50,593 nucleotides of DNA from JBPOJN01 sp052033505 (GCA_052033505.1 JBPOJN010000017.1:1-50593), one strand, 5' to 3'; positions 1 to 8,692 are shown, numbered from the stretch's first letter. Numbers and translations are program-made. The notes: generated by a model not told the origin, from the letters alone.

Positions 1-1811
1 TCGGTGCTGACGGTCTCGGGGTTGCAATTGACCATGATGGATTCGAAACCGGCCTCGCGCAGCGCGAAGCTCGCGTGTACGCAGCAATAATCGAACTCGA
101 TGCCCTGCCCGATCCGGTTCGGTCCGCCGCCCAAAATCATGATCTTCTTTTTCTTGGTCGGGTTCGATTCGTCTTCCTGTTCGTAGGTCGAATACAGATA
201 CGGCGTGTGCGCCACGAATTCGGCGCCGCAGGTGTCGACGATCTTATAAACGGGTTTTATTTTCAGTTTCTTGCGTTCGGCGCGGATCTTTTTCTCGTCG
301 GATTTGCGGAGTTCCGCGATGCGTTGGTCGGAAAAACCCATGCGTTTGGCCGCGCGGAAAATTTCCGAGACGGACTTCCCTTTCGCCTTTTTGATCTTGT
401 CTTCGAACTTTACGATCGCCTGGATATGATGAAGGAACCACGGATCGATCCAGGTGCGTTTTTGGATTTCTTTAAGGGTAATCTTTTTGCGGAAAGCTTC
501 GGCGACGTGAAGCAGACGGTCCGGCGTAGGTTTGAGAAGTTTGTTCAATATTTCCGAGCGCGACATGGCTTCCGAAGGTTTCATCGCGAGGCCGCTGCGG
601 CCGGTTTCCAGGGAGCGTAAGGCTTTCTGCAGCGACTCGCGGAACGTGCGGCCCATCGCCATCGCTTCACCGACGGATTTCATTTGGGTCGTGAGGATGG
701 GATCCGCCTGGCGGAATTTTTCGAACGCGAACCGCGGGATCTTCGTGACCACGTAGTCGATGGTCGGCTCGAAGGACGCCGGCGTCGAGCGCGTGATGTC
801 GTTTAAAATTTCGTCCAACGTGTATCCTATGGCGAGTTTGGTCGCGATCTTGGCGATCGGGAAGCCGGTCGCTTTGGACGCCAAGGCGGAGCTGCGCGAG
901 ACGCGCGGGTTCATTTCGATCACGACCATGCGGCCGTTTTTGGGGTTGATGCCGAATTGGATGTTCGATCCGCCGGTGTCGACGCCGATCTCGCGGATCA
1001 CGCGGATCGCGGCGTCGCGCAGGATTTGATATTCACGATCGGTCAACGTCTGCTGGGGCGCGACTGTGATGGAATCGCCGGTGTGGACGCCCATCGGATC
1101 CAAGTTTTCGATCGAGCAGATGATGACGACGTTGTCCTTGCAGTCGCGCATGACTTCGAGCTCGTATTCTTTCCATCCCAAGACCGATTCTTCGACCAAG
1201 ACCTGACTGGTCGGACTCGCGGCGAGACCCTGTCCGATGATGTCTCTAAATTCTTTTTCCGTGTAAGCGATGCCGCCGCCGCTGCCGCCCATGGTGAATG
1301 AAGGCCGGATAATGGCGGGATAACCGACCAATTTCAGGACCTGCATGGCTTCCGCCATCGTCGTGGCGAAACCGCTCTTGGGAAGTTCCAGGCCGATTTT
1401 TTCCATGGCTTCTTTGAAAAGCTTCCGGTCTTCGGCTTTTTTGATGGCAGGTAGTTTCGCGCCGATCATTTCGACGCCGAATTTTTCCAAGATGCCGGCT
1501 TCGGCGAGTCCCACGGCGACGTTCAATCCTGTTTGTCCGCCGAGCGTCGGCAGGATCGCGTCGGGGCGCTCTTTTTCGATGATTTTAGCGACGACTTCGA
1601 CCGTCATGGGTTCGATGTAGGTGCGGTCGGCGAATTCGGGATCGGTCATGATCGTGGCCGGATTCGAATTGACCAGGATGACCGTGTACCCTTCTTCTTT
1701 CAAGGCGCGGCAGGCTTGCGTGCCGGAGTAGTCGAACTCGCAGGCCTGGCCGATCACGATGGGGCCGGAGCCGATGATCATAATTTTTTGGATGTCTGTT
1801 CTACGTGGCAT
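1..1811 (-). CDS. carB: Carbamoyl-phosphate synthase large subunit, 3' end outside window
   Basis: This is the large, ATP-grasp subunit of carbamoyl-phosphate synthase, which makes carbamoyl phosphate from bicarbonate, ATP and ammonia supplied by CarA. It feeds pyrimidine and arginine synthesis. About 603 of the usual ~1,070 codons are visible. The N-terminus reads MPRRTDIQKIMIIGSGPIVI, a typical CarB start, followed by the first carboxyphosphate ATP-grasp half (EMNPRVSRSSALASKATG). Close to the window edge the second half begins (GGGPNRIGQGIEFDY). The ATG lies 3 nt after the carA stop, and an AAGGGA ribosome site sits inside the carA end, so the two subunits are translated together. No frameshift is seen in the visible part. 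The truncation is only the window edge. Confidence 0.97.
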   Translation of the reverse strand, partial: MPRRTDIQKIMIIGSGPIVIGQACEFDYSGTQACRALKEEGYTVILVNSNPATIMTDPEFADRTYIEPMTVEVVAKIIEKERPDAILPTLGGQTGLNVAVGLAEAGILEKFGVEMIGAKLPAIKKAEDRKLFKEAMEKIGLELPKSGFATTMAEAMQVLKLVGYPAIIRPSFTMGGSGGGIAYTEKEFRDIIGQGLAASPTSQVLVEESVLGWKEYELEVMRDCKDNVVIICSIENLDPMGVHTGDSITVAPQQTLTDREYQILRDAAIRVIREIGVDTGGSNIQFGINPKNGRMVVIEMNPRVSRSSALASKATGFPIAKIATKLAIGYTLDEILNDITRSTPASFEPTIDYVVTKIPRFAFEKFRQADPILTTQMKSVGEAMAMGRTFRESLQKALRSLETGRSGLAMKPSEAMSRSEILNKLLKPTPDRLLHVAEAFRKKITLKEIQKRTWIDPWFLHHIQAIVKFEDKIKKAKGKSVSEIFRAAKRMGFSDQRIAELRKSDEKKIRAERKKLKIKPVYKIVDTCGAEFVAHTPYLYSTYEQEDESNPTKKKKIMILGGGPNRIGQGIEFDYCCVHASFALREAGFESIMVNCNPETVST

Positions 1812-1814
1812 GAA

Positions 1815-2936
1815 TTATCCCTTCATCATCGTGACGAATCTCTCGAATAAATAATTGGCGTCGTGAGGTCCGGGCGCCGCTTCCGGATGGTATTGCACCG
1901 AAAACGCCGTGCCGTCGTTGAGTTTAAGACCTTCGACGGTCTTGTCGTTTAAATTCACGTGCGTGAGTTCCGCCCTGCCCTTCAGCGAATCCGTATCCAC
2001 CGCGAAACCGTGATTTTGGGCCGTGATTTCGACTTTTTGAGTCTCCAAATCCATGACGGGTTGATTCCCGCCGTGGTGGCCGAATTTGAGTTTGTAGGTT
2101 TTTCCGCCCAGAGCCAACCCTAGAAGCTGATGACCTAAGCAAATGCCGAAGAGCGGCGTCTTCCCCAAAAGTTTTTGGATGTTATCGATCGCGTACGTGA
2201 CGGGTTCGGGGTCTCCGGGACCGTTCGAGAGAAAAACGCCGTCGGGACGGTAGGCTAAGACATCCGCAGCGGACGTAGTGGCCGGGACGACGGTGACGTC
2301 GCAGCCCGCGCTGACCAAGCCCCTCAAGATATTGCGCTTGATGCCGAAGTCATAGGCCACGACCTTGTGACGGCGGCCTTCTTTCTTGGCTTGAGTCTTC
2401 GAAGGCGCTCCTGGAAGCGTCCATAAGCCCTCTTTCCAGACGTAAGGCTTCTTGCAGGTGACTTCTTTGACAAGATCGCAACCGACCATGGGCGGGATGT
2501 CTTTCAATTTTTTCAATAAACGCTTTTTGTCGAAGTCTTTTGTCGAAAGAATCCCGGTCTTTGAGCCGTGATCCCTCAAGTGACGCGTGAGAGCTCGCGT
2601 GTCGATGCCTTCGACCGCCATAATCTTATTTTTTTTCAGGTACTTATCGAGTGATTCTTCAGACCTAAAATTAGAGGGTACGGAGTTATAATTCCGGACC
2701 ACGAAGCCTTCTAAAAAGACGCCGCGAGACTCGGCATCTTCGGAATTCACTCCATAATTTCCGATTTCCGGATAGGTCATCACTACGATTTGACCTTTAT
2801 AAGAAGGATCGGTCAGGATTTCTTGGTAGCCGGAAAGGCTCGTATTAAAGACGACTTCCCCGGTCACTTCTCCGGCGTAACCGAAAGAAGTACCTTCGAA
2901 AACGGCTCCATCCTCAAGAATTAAAACGGCTTTCAT
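1815..2936 (-). CDS. carA: Carbamoyl-phosphate synthase small (glutaminase) subunit
   Basis: CarA hydrolyses glutamine and channels ammonia to CarB. The 373-residue protein has the CarA N-terminal domain (residues 1-150) and a class I glutamine amidotransferase domain (from about 190). The nucleophile is Cys266 in GICLGHQ, and the His350/Glu352 pair lies in QYHPEAAPG, so the catalytic triad is intact. Its start overlaps the end of pyrC by 23 nt in another frame and its stop lies 3 nt before carB, placing it third in a pyrB-pyrC-carA-carB operon. No separate promoter is evident. Confidence 0.97.
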   Translation of the reverse strand: MKAVLILEDGAVFEGTSFGYAGEVTGEVVFNTSLSGYQEILTDPSYKGQIVVMTYPEIGNYGVNSEDAESRGVFLEGFVVRNYNSVPSNFRSEESLDKYLKKNKIMAVEGIDTRALTRHLRDHGSKTGILSTKDFDKKRLLKKLKDIPPMVGCDLVKEVTCKKPYVWKEGLWTLPGAPSKTQAKKEGRRHKVVAYDFGIKRNILRGLVSAGCDVTVVPATTSAADVLAYRPDGVFLSNGPGDPEPVTYAIDNIQKLLGKTPLFGICLGHQLLGLALGGKTYKLKFGHHGGNQPVMDLETQKVEITAQNHGFAVDTDSLKGRAELTHVNLNDKTVEGLKLNDGTAFSVQYHPEAAPGPHDANYLFERFVTMMKG

Positions 2937-4206
2937 GATAAATCACCTTTCCACCGACGATCGTTGTGAGGACCTTGCCTTTTAGGGACCAGCCCTCGAA
3001 CGGGGTATTGCGCGACTTCGATTGGAACTTCGAGGCGTCCACGGTGACGGGCGCCTTTGCATCGAATATCACGACGTCCGCATCGGCTCCCGGAGCCAAG
3101 CGTCCCTTATTCTTAAGTCCCGCGATTTTTGCGGGGTTGGTTGCGAGCAGGCGGACTAAGTCCGCAAGCGTCAGGATCTTTTGAGTCACGAGTTCGAGCG
3201 CGAGCGGCAAGGCCGTTTCCAAACCGACCAAGCCATGGGCGGCCTTGACGAACTCGACTTCTTTTTCGAACGGCGCGTGCGGCGCGTGATCGGTCGCGAT
3301 CGCGTCGATAACACCGGCTTTAAGCCCCCGGCGCAGAGCTTCCTTGTCGTCTTCCGAACGGAGCGGCGGCCGCATCGAGGCGGCGGTGTTGTATCCGCGC
3401 ACGGCTTCGTCGGTCAGAAATAAATGATGGGGCGTCACCTCGCAGGTGACCGCGACTCCCCTCTTCTTGGCCGCAATCACGAGATCCAAGCCTCCGCGCG
3501 TCGAGAGATGGGCGATGTGCAGACGGCATTGAGTCAATTCCGCCAACGCGATGTCGCGCGCGATGATGATTTCTTCGGCGGCGTTCGGCGAGCCCGGGAG
3601 ACCCAGCTCCGTGGCGACGACGCCTTCGTTCATGGAACCGTGCCCGGAGAGACACTCATCCTCGGCATGCGAAATTACCATCAAGCCGAATCCGCGCGCA
3701 TACTGCATGGCCTTGCGCATCAAGGCGCTGTCCATCACGCAGCGGCCGTCGTCGGAAATGCCGACGATGCCGGCTTCCGACATTTGGCCGATGTCGGCCA
3801 AGGTCTTGCCGTCCAAATTTTGCGAAATCGCGCCGATCGGGAAGACGTTCGTGAGTCCAACGGCCCTCGCTTTTTTAACAATGAATTCGGTGATGACGGC
3901 GTTGTCATTGACGGGATTCGTGTTCGCCATGCAGAGGATCGACGTGAACCCCCCGGCCGCGGCGGCGCGGCTGCCGCTTTCGATGTCTTCTTTATACTCG
4001 AATCCCGGCTCGCGCAGATGCGTGTGTAGATCGACAAAACCAGGAGCCACGATCGCGTTTTTCGCATCCACGACACGATCAACGCCAGCTGACGGAAGAT
4101 TTTTTCCAACCTTTTCAATCACGCCTTCCGTGCAGAGCACATCGAGAACCCCATCCTTTTTCGAGGCGGGATCGATCACGCGGCCGTTTTTGATCAAAAG
4201 TTTCAT
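2914..4206 (-). CDS. pyrC: Dihydroorotase (class I)
   Basis: Dihydroorotase closes carbamoyl aspartate to dihydroorotate, the third step of pyrimidine synthesis. The 430-residue protein is an amidohydrolase: the metal-binding DLHTHLREPG motif is near residue 60 and the C-terminal catalytic aspartate lies in AIATDHAPH. I chose the ATG at 4206 (MKLLIKNGRVIDP). An upstream in-frame ATG at 4260 would add 18 residues that are only pyrB sequence read in another frame. The start lies next to the pyrB stop (4208), so translation is coupled. The 3' end overlaps carA by 23 nt. Confidence 0.96.
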   Translation of the reverse strand: MKLLIKNGRVIDPASKKDGVLDVLCTEGVIEKVGKNLPSAGVDRVVDAKNAIVAPGFVDLHTHLREPGFEYKEDIESGSRAAAAGGFTSILCMANTNPVNDNAVITEFIVKKARAVGLTNVFPIGAISQNLDGKTLADIGQMSEAGIVGISDDGRCVMDSALMRKAMQYARGFGLMVISHAEDECLSGHGSMNEGVVATELGLPGSPNAAEEIIIARDIALAELTQCRLHIAHLSTRGGLDLVIAAKKRGVAVTCEVTPHHLFLTDEAVRGYNTAASMRPPLRSEDDKEALRRGLKAGVIDAIATDHAPHAPFEKEVEFVKAAHGLVGLETALPLALELVTQKILTLADLVRLLATNPAKIAGLKNKGRLAPGADADVVIFDAKAPVTVDASKFQSKSRNTPFEGWSLKGKVLTTIVGGKVIYHESRFNS

Positions 4207-4207
4207 C

Positions 4208-5218
4208 TTAGTGCGCAGCTCCATAGGTCGACAGCACGGCCATGCGCACCGCGAGCCCATTCGCGACCTTGTCCAATATTAAGGTCCGCGGACCACCGGC
4301 GATTTTTCCGTCGGCGATGTCGGTGTCGATCTCGACGCCGCGATTGATCGGGCCCGGATGCAGGATCAGGGCTTCCGGCTTCATTCGCTCTCGCCGCTCG
4401 CGGGACAGACCGAAGAAACGCGTGTATTCGGCGAGCGAGGGAAAATTCAATTTTTCTTGGCGTTCTTTTTGGATCCTCAGGAGCATCACGACGTCCGCCC
4501 GGCCGATTTCGGCATCGAGATCGCTGCTCCCCTTCGCGCCGAAAGTCTCGAGCCCCGGTGGCAACAACGTCGCGGGCGCGACGCAGGTTACTTGCGCGCC
4601 CAAAGTCTGGAACAAATGAATGTTGGAGCGAGCCACGCGGCTGTAAGCGATGTCGCCCACAATAAGGAGTTTCAAGTTCTTGAATACATCCCCACCGCCC
4701 AAGGCTTCGCGCACCGTAAACGCGTCGAGTAAAGCCTGCGTCGGATGCTCGTGCGAACCGTCCCCGGCGTTGATGACGCCGGCCTTCGTGTAGCGCGAGA
4801 TAAGCTCCGGCGCTCCGCTGGCATTATGGCGTACGATCATGAGGTCCGGTTGCAGGGCTTCGAGGTTTTCGATCATGTCATGAAGACTTTCGCCTTTTGA
4901 CAGGCTCGTCGTCTGGGGAGCAATCGTCATGAGATCCGCGCTCAAACGTCGCGCGGCCATTTCAAACGAAACACGGGTGCGCGTCGAAGGCTCGAAGAAG
5001 AGATTGATGACGGTCTTGCCCTTCAGGTCGTCGAATTTCTTCTCACCACGGGCCAGCCGCGATTTAAACTCGGAGGCTTTGTCGAGAAGACTCAGAATCT
5101 CGGTCCGGGACAGAGTTTTGACTCCCAGAAAATCCTTCGAAGCCAGTCCGGTTTTACGCAAAAAAAAACCCCCCGCTGGTGGCGGAGGGTTCATTTTTGT
5201 CTTCTTTCGGGACGTCAT
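4208..5218 (-). CDS. pyrB: Aspartate carbamoyltransferase catalytic subunit
   Basis: PyrB joins carbamoyl phosphate and aspartate. The catalytic signatures are present: FFEPSTRTRVSFEMA (phosphate site), the SLSKGESLHD loop with its lysine, and HEHPTQALLDAF. No regulatory pyrI is seen. The 336-residue call includes an unusual N-terminal extension: a basic stretch, MNPPPPAGG, then FFLRK. The DNA of that stretch (5160-5191) is itself a near-perfect intrinsic terminator. No ATG occurs between the hairpin and the conserved core, so translation must start at ATG 5218 or ATG 5194 (or at an unusual codon) and pass through the hairpin. This gene is first in the pyrimidine operon. The exact start is uncertain; the identity is not. 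Confidence 0.95.
   Translation of the reverse strand: MTSRKKTKMNPPPPAGGFFLRKTGLASKDFLGVKTLSRTEILSLLDKASEFKSRLARGEKKFDDLKGKTVINLFFEPSTRTRVSFEMAARRLSADLMTIAPQTTSLSKGESLHDMIENLEALQPDLMIVRHNASGAPELISRYTKAGVINAGDGSHEHPTQALLDAFTVREALGGGDVFKNLKLLIVGDIAYSRVARSNIHLFQTLGAQVTCVAPATLLPPGLETFGAKGSSDLDAEIGRADVVMLLRIQKERQEKLNFPSLAEYTRFFGLSRERRERMKPEALILHPGPINRGVEIDTDIADGKIAGGPRTLILDKVANGLAVRMAVLSTYGAAH
5160..5191 (-). terminator. Intrinsic terminator / probable attenuator inside pyrB 5' coding region
   Basis: Read on the minus strand, a 10-bp stem (AACCCTCCGC with GCGGGGGGTT, one T-G pair) encloses a CACCA loop and runs into nine T residues (two of them also in the stem). The stem starts 24 nt after the first pyrB ATG (5218) and directly follows the second (5194), so it sits between the promoter and the body of pyrB. 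A ribosome translating the pyrB N-terminus would block the stem; without translation RNA polymerase should terminate. On the plus strand there is no upstream gene for it to serve. The structure is read directly; attenuation is inference. Confidence 0.8.
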
Positions 5219-5227
5219 TGGCGGGCG

Positions 5228-5256
5228 TGTCTACTGACGCCGACCGGATGTGTCAA
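5228..5256 (-). promoter_or_regulatory. Promoter of the pyrimidine operon
   Basis: On the minus strand a perfect -35 TTGACA (5251-5256) and a -10-like TAGACA (5228-5233) are separated by 17 nt. The ATG of pyrB (5218) follows only 9 nt after the -10 box, so the predicted transcription start is 1-3 nt before the start codon and no Shine-Dalgarno site can be present upstream. The same geometry recurs at several other genes in this window. Confidence 0.65.
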
Positions 5257-5287
5257 TGGTTAAGCGAGTAAAAATGAATTAGAAAAA

Positions 5288-6250
5288 TTAATTCTTGATC
5301 AACTCCCACATGCGTTCGGGAGTTATCGGCGACTCGGTTTCGCCGCGGCAGGAGAGCCAGCAGACGTTACAGGGATTTTCCGGGACTTTTTCGGGATCAT
5401 ATTCGGTCCAGTGCATCATGACGGGCATCTCTGAACAGCGTTTGATGTATCCATCCGGCGTCATCTGTACGAAATTCAAGCCCGCTTTGCAGTCGTCCAT
5501 CGTGCCTTTGGAGAAAAATTCGGGGATTTTTTCCAAGTACCAGCGCGAGGTCAGGATATTGCCTTGCGTCGCCTTCAATTCGATCAGCTCCGCGATGACT
5601 TCTTTGAGCTGGGAGAGCTGCTCTGGCAGGATTTTATACTCGCCCTTGTCGTTTTTATACGTACTGTAGGAACTGAATGAGATTTTAGCGCCCCATTCGT
5701 GGGCCTGCTTCGCCAACGGCACGATCTGGTCTAAGTTATGGTTCATGATGACGGTATTGAACCCGACGTTGTCATAGCCTTGACGGGTCATGGACGGGAC
5801 GAGTTTCCCGAAATGTTCGGTCAATCCCGGCAAATGGCGCTCGTCGTCGTGGCGCGTGTCGATGTAATTCCGCGAAATCGTGATCTGATCCATGCCGTGA
5901 TCGGTCAATTCCTTGAACTTATCCTCGGTCAGGAGCTGGCCGTGCGTGATCATCGTCAGATAGGTGCAATACGGGCGTACTTGGTCGACGATATCGACGA
6001 AATCCTTGCGCAAGAGAGGCTCGCCGCCGTTGAGCGAAACGACCATCGGCCGGAACTTCTGCATGACGGGGCCGTAGTCCTTGAGTTGGGGATAGTCCTT
6101 GATCTCCCAGCAGGGGCAGAAATCGCATTGGGCGTTGCAAAGCTTGGTGACTTCGAGATTAATGAGCTTCGGCCATCCGGTCGCTTTGATTCTTAAATAA
6201 TCCAGGACGCCCTTGGCCTTCCGGGCCGTAGTCAATTGATGTGAAAGCAT
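5288..6250 (-). CDS. Radical SAM protein with C-terminal cysteine cluster
   Basis: The 320-residue protein has the radical SAM 4Fe-4S motif CX3CX2C (Cys38, Cys42, Cys45 in LCNAQCDFC) followed by the SAM-binding NGGEP segment. The C-terminal third carries further cysteines (DDCKAG, KRCSEMP, NPCNVCWLSC) resembling a SPASM/twitch auxiliary cluster domain. Its substrate is not identifiable. The start codon directly follows the stop codon of the upstream nucleotidyltransferase/CDP-alcohol fusion (TAA then ATG, no gap), so the two form an operon and probably act on the same molecule, perhaps a polar lipid head group. That link is inference. The gene ends 32 nt before the pyrB promoter region. Confidence 0.85.
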   Translation of the reverse strand: MLSHQLTTARKAKGVLDYLRIKATGWPKLINLEVTKLCNAQCDFCPCWEIKDYPQLKDYGPVMQKFRPMVVSLNGGEPLLRKDFVDIVDQVRPYCTYLTMITHGQLLTEDKFKELTDHGMDQITISRNYIDTRHDDERHLPGLTEHFGKLVPSMTRQGYDNVGFNTVIMNHNLDQIVPLAKQAHEWGAKISFSSYSTYKNDKGEYKILPEQLSQLKEVIAELIELKATQGNILTSRWYLEKIPEFFSKGTMDDCKAGLNFVQMTPDGYIKRCSEMPVMMHWTEYDPEKVPENPCNVCWLSCRGETESPITPERMWELIKN

Positions 6251-7666
6251 TTAAGAGATTCTCGCCTCGGCGGAGACGCCGCGTTTCAGGGTGAAAAAGA
6301 CGATCCAGGTCAGGTTCGAGCCGATCGCGGCCAGGATCAGGATCCAGTGCAGTTGATTCAGCAAACATAAGATCATGAAAAACAGAGCGAAGAAGTCCCT
6401 CTTCATGACGAAACGGACCTTGCCCAGGAATTTAGTGAAAAATCCGTGGCTGTTGTTCTCGAATCCTTCCGAGATTTCCTTTTGGACGGTGACGAGGCTG
6501 CCGGAGTCTGTGTTCCGTATCAGATGGAAATACATCGACGTGAGCGTCATGAGAATACCGAAGATCATCAGCAGGCTCACCGGTAGCATCTGTTCCATGC
6601 CTTGGCGGTGGACGCCGACTGCGATCCCGGTGAAGAATGCCAGGTACGTGACATTGTCACAGACGGTATCGAGCCATTCACCAAACTTTGACGAGGTAAG
6701 TTTTAGCTTCGAAACTTCTCCGTCGCAGCCATCGTAGATCGAGACAAATTGAAAAAGGATGCCGCCCAGAGCGACTTGGAGGTACACGCCTGTCGAGACA
6801 AGATAGCCGGTCAATAATCCCAAGATGAGTGCCGACCACGTGATTTGATTCGCGGTAATGGGTGTTTTTAAGAAAACGCGACTCAGCGCCATCGAAACAT
6901 AACGGTTGAAGTAGCGTGAGATGAACCCGTCGGTAGGTTTACGCACCGATGCGTAGAGAACTTTTTTGGCTTGGGTCAAACTCTGAGGCGTGTCGACGTC
7001 CTGCCAAAAATGGTCGGGGATGTCGTGGGTCGTGGCTTTTCCTTGAGAGGCCAAACGTCTCATCGCGTCCGAAATCCCGCCCTGCCCTTCTTGGCAGGAT
7101 TTTTCCAAGGCCTCGAAAAAACCGGGAGTACAGAGAAAAATCCCCGTGTCGATGGCGTCATATCGCGAAATTTCTTTTCCGATCTCCAAAATCGCGCCGT
7201 CGCGCGTGCGGACTTTCGTCGCGTCCTCGATGTCGAAAATTTCATGGATGCGCCGGTCGACCGCCAGTACGACGCCGTCCCGGATGCGCACGTTTTGGAC
7301 CAAGTCCTTCAGTATCCGCCAATCGAAAATATGGTCGGACATCATGAGTACGAACGGTTCATTGCCGCGAGACAGTACCGAGCGAGCGGCCAAGACGGAA
7401 TAACCGTTTGGCTTTTCCCACTCGTCGTTGCGTACGAATTCCACCGTCACGCCCGCCCTGGGCGCGAGCTCCGTCAGGTATTTCTCGACTTGGTCACCTT
7501 TAAATCCCGTGACGACCACGAATTCGGTGATCCCCGCTTTTTTCGCGGAGAGAATGGCGCGTTCGATGAGGGAGAGACCCGCGACTTTATAAAGCGGCTT
7601 GGGACGATCGCCGACCCAGGTCCGGAGACGATTCCCCTTCCCGGCGGCGATGATCAGGGCTTTCAT
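6251..7666 (-). CDS. Fusion: sugar/inositol-phosphate nucleotidyltransferase + CDP-alcohol phosphotransferase
   Basis: The 471-residue protein has two enzymes in one chain. Residues 1-235 are a nucleotidyltransferase: IIAAGKGNRLR loop, DRPKPLYKVAG with the KPL lysine, and MSDHIFD metal site. Residues ~255-460 are a CDP-alcohol phosphatidyltransferase with several membrane segments and the motif D312-x2-D315-G316-x2-S319-K320-x8-G329-x3-D333-x3-D337 (lysine where arginine is usual). This order matches bifunctional inositol-1-phosphate cytidylyltransferase/di-myo-inositol-phosphate phosphate synthases. The likely reaction is activation of an alcohol phosphate with CTP and transfer to a membrane or soluble acceptor. 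ATG 7666 is chosen because it begins the fold and has an AAAGGA site; an upstream ATG (7732) adds 22 unrelated residues. No inositol-phosphate synthase gene is visible. Confidence 0.85.
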   Translation of the reverse strand: MKALIIAAGKGNRLRTWVGDRPKPLYKVAGLSLIERAILSAKKAGITEFVVVTGFKGDQVEKYLTELAPRAGVTVEFVRNDEWEKPNGYSVLAARSVLSRGNEPFVLMMSDHIFDWRILKDLVQNVRIRDGVVLAVDRRIHEIFDIEDATKVRTRDGAILEIGKEISRYDAIDTGIFLCTPGFFEALEKSCQEGQGGISDAMRRLASQGKATTHDIPDHFWQDVDTPQSLTQAKKVLYASVRKPTDGFISRYFNRYVSMALSRVFLKTPITANQITWSALILGLLTGYLVSTGVYLQVALGGILFQFVSIYDGCDGEVSKLKLTSSKFGEWLDTVCDNVTYLAFFTGIAVGVHRQGMEQMLPVSLLMIFGILMTLTSMYFHLIRNTDSGSLVTVQKEISEGFENNSHGFFTKFLGKVRFVMKRDFFALFFMILCLLNQLHWILILAAIGSNLTWIVFFTLKRGVSAEARIS

Positions 7667-7704
7667 GACAGAAATCCTTTCGGAGGTTCGTTCAGAATCC
7701 GCCC

Positions 7705-7732
7705 AAAATACATGGTTCGAGCGCTGCGTCAA
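7705..7732 (-). promoter_or_regulatory. Promoter upstream of the nucleotidyltransferase fusion
   Basis: On the minus strand, TTGACG (7727-7732) and TATTTT (7705-7710) are 16 nt apart. The predicted transcript has about 30 nt of leader including the AAAGGA ribosome site before ATG 7666, so unlike several other genes here this one would have a normal leader. Confidence 0.45.
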
Positions 7733-7774
7733 CGGCTAAGCTTGCGGATCCAAACTCTTTCTTGAAGAATAAAA

Positions 7775-8692
7775 ATGAAAAAAAAGGAAACTATCTTTGC
7801 CATGCGTCGAAAGAAAGCCGTGCCCCTTTCTTTTACTCAAAACATCCTAAACTTCGCGACTTCTCTGCACGTTTTTTTATCGACGGAAATGAATTCGGCT
7901 GCTTTTGCTGAAACACTAGCCTCTTCAAAGTCTGAGAAGCCCACAAATCTCATGGATTTTGCTCATTTGACTTCAAGTCTTCTCGATCCCTCCTTCGTCG
8001 AAAAGGCGTTCGCAATACTAAATGTGTCCCCTCGCCAAGCCTTAAGTTTTGAAGTTCGACCGTCACGTTTATTGAAGTCACCGTCGCGAATGGAGTGCCT
8101 TGAAATGGTTTTTACGGACTTCCTCCACATGAGGCCTGCGAGCTTTTTATGCGGTTTGATGAAAGATCATCCCGGAACGATTCTGTGGGTCGAAAGAGAC
8201 GTCGGGAATCAGTCCGCGATCCTTCAAAGATGCGTCGCCTCCATCACGGCTTTGATGCTTTTGAAGTTCAAAAAAGGGGAAAAAGCCAGGTTTAAAGCGG
8301 AAGGCGAAAGAGCCCACGAATTATTGGACAGACTCAAGGATCTCAATGACCGTGGATGGAACGCGTTGAGTCCCGATCTAGAAATTCGGGTTCCTTTTTT
8401 TATCGATCGCTTAGATGCGAAAAATATCCTCGACAACGCAAAGGCCGCCATGGACGTCTTCGGCACGAATGAAGTCTGCGGTGTCTTTGATGGCAGCAGC
8501 CGACGCCTGTACTTCGGTCACCCTACATGGGGCCATTGCGGTACCGCGCAAAAAGCTAATGTCTTAGAATACGGTCGTATCGATCTGAGAAGGACGGCGA
8601 CGGGCGAAGTAAGCTATTCTTTTCCGGAGTATATTCTTGGAGAGGATCTGGGCGGATATTATGAGCTTAAGAAAATTTTAGAGACTAGGTAA
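7775..8692 (+). CDS. Unrecognised 305-residue protein
   Basis: I do not recognise a family. The protein is soluble in appearance, with no signal peptide or membrane helix. It has a basic N-terminus (MKKKETIFAMRRKK) and is mixed helical in the first two thirds. The C-terminal third has a β-rich stretch (GVFDGSSRRLYFGHPTWGHC). A weak GAAGA site precedes ATG 7775; ATG 7802 (MRRKK) is an alternative start. It appears lower in GC and in codon bias than the surrounding metabolic genes, as does the next ORF, which suggests the pair is accessory or acquired. The reading frame is long and uninterrupted, and it is the only substantial frame on either strand here. Confidence 0.65.
   Translation: MKKKETIFAMRRKKAVPLSFTQNILNFATSLHVFLSTEMNSAAFAETLASSKSEKPTNLMDFAHLTSSLLDPSFVEKAFAILNVSPRQALSFEVRPSRLLKSPSRMECLEMVFTDFLHMRPASFLCGLMKDHPGTILWVERDVGNQSAILQRCVASITALMLLKFKKGEKARFKAEGERAHELLDRLKDLNDRGWNALSPDLEIRVPFFIDRLDAKNILDNAKAAMDVFGTNEVCGVFDGSSRRLYFGHPTWGHCGTAQKANVLEYGRIDLRRTATGEVSYSFPEYILGEDLGGYYELKKILETR

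Noticed and set aside
3424..4282. Long plus-strand ORFs (up to 243 codons) opposite pyrC and pyrB
   Set aside because: They lie entirely antisense to well-recognised enzymes and arise from high-GC codon bias. No ribosome site or family is seen.
5160..5194. The pyrB hairpin as a terminator for plus-strand transcription
   Set aside because: No plus-strand gene lies upstream, and the T run is on the minus strand.
6971..7765. 264-codon plus-strand ORF opposite the nucleotidyltransferase fusion
   Set aside because: Antisense to conserved motifs of the real gene; arginine/phenylalanine-rich shadow composition.
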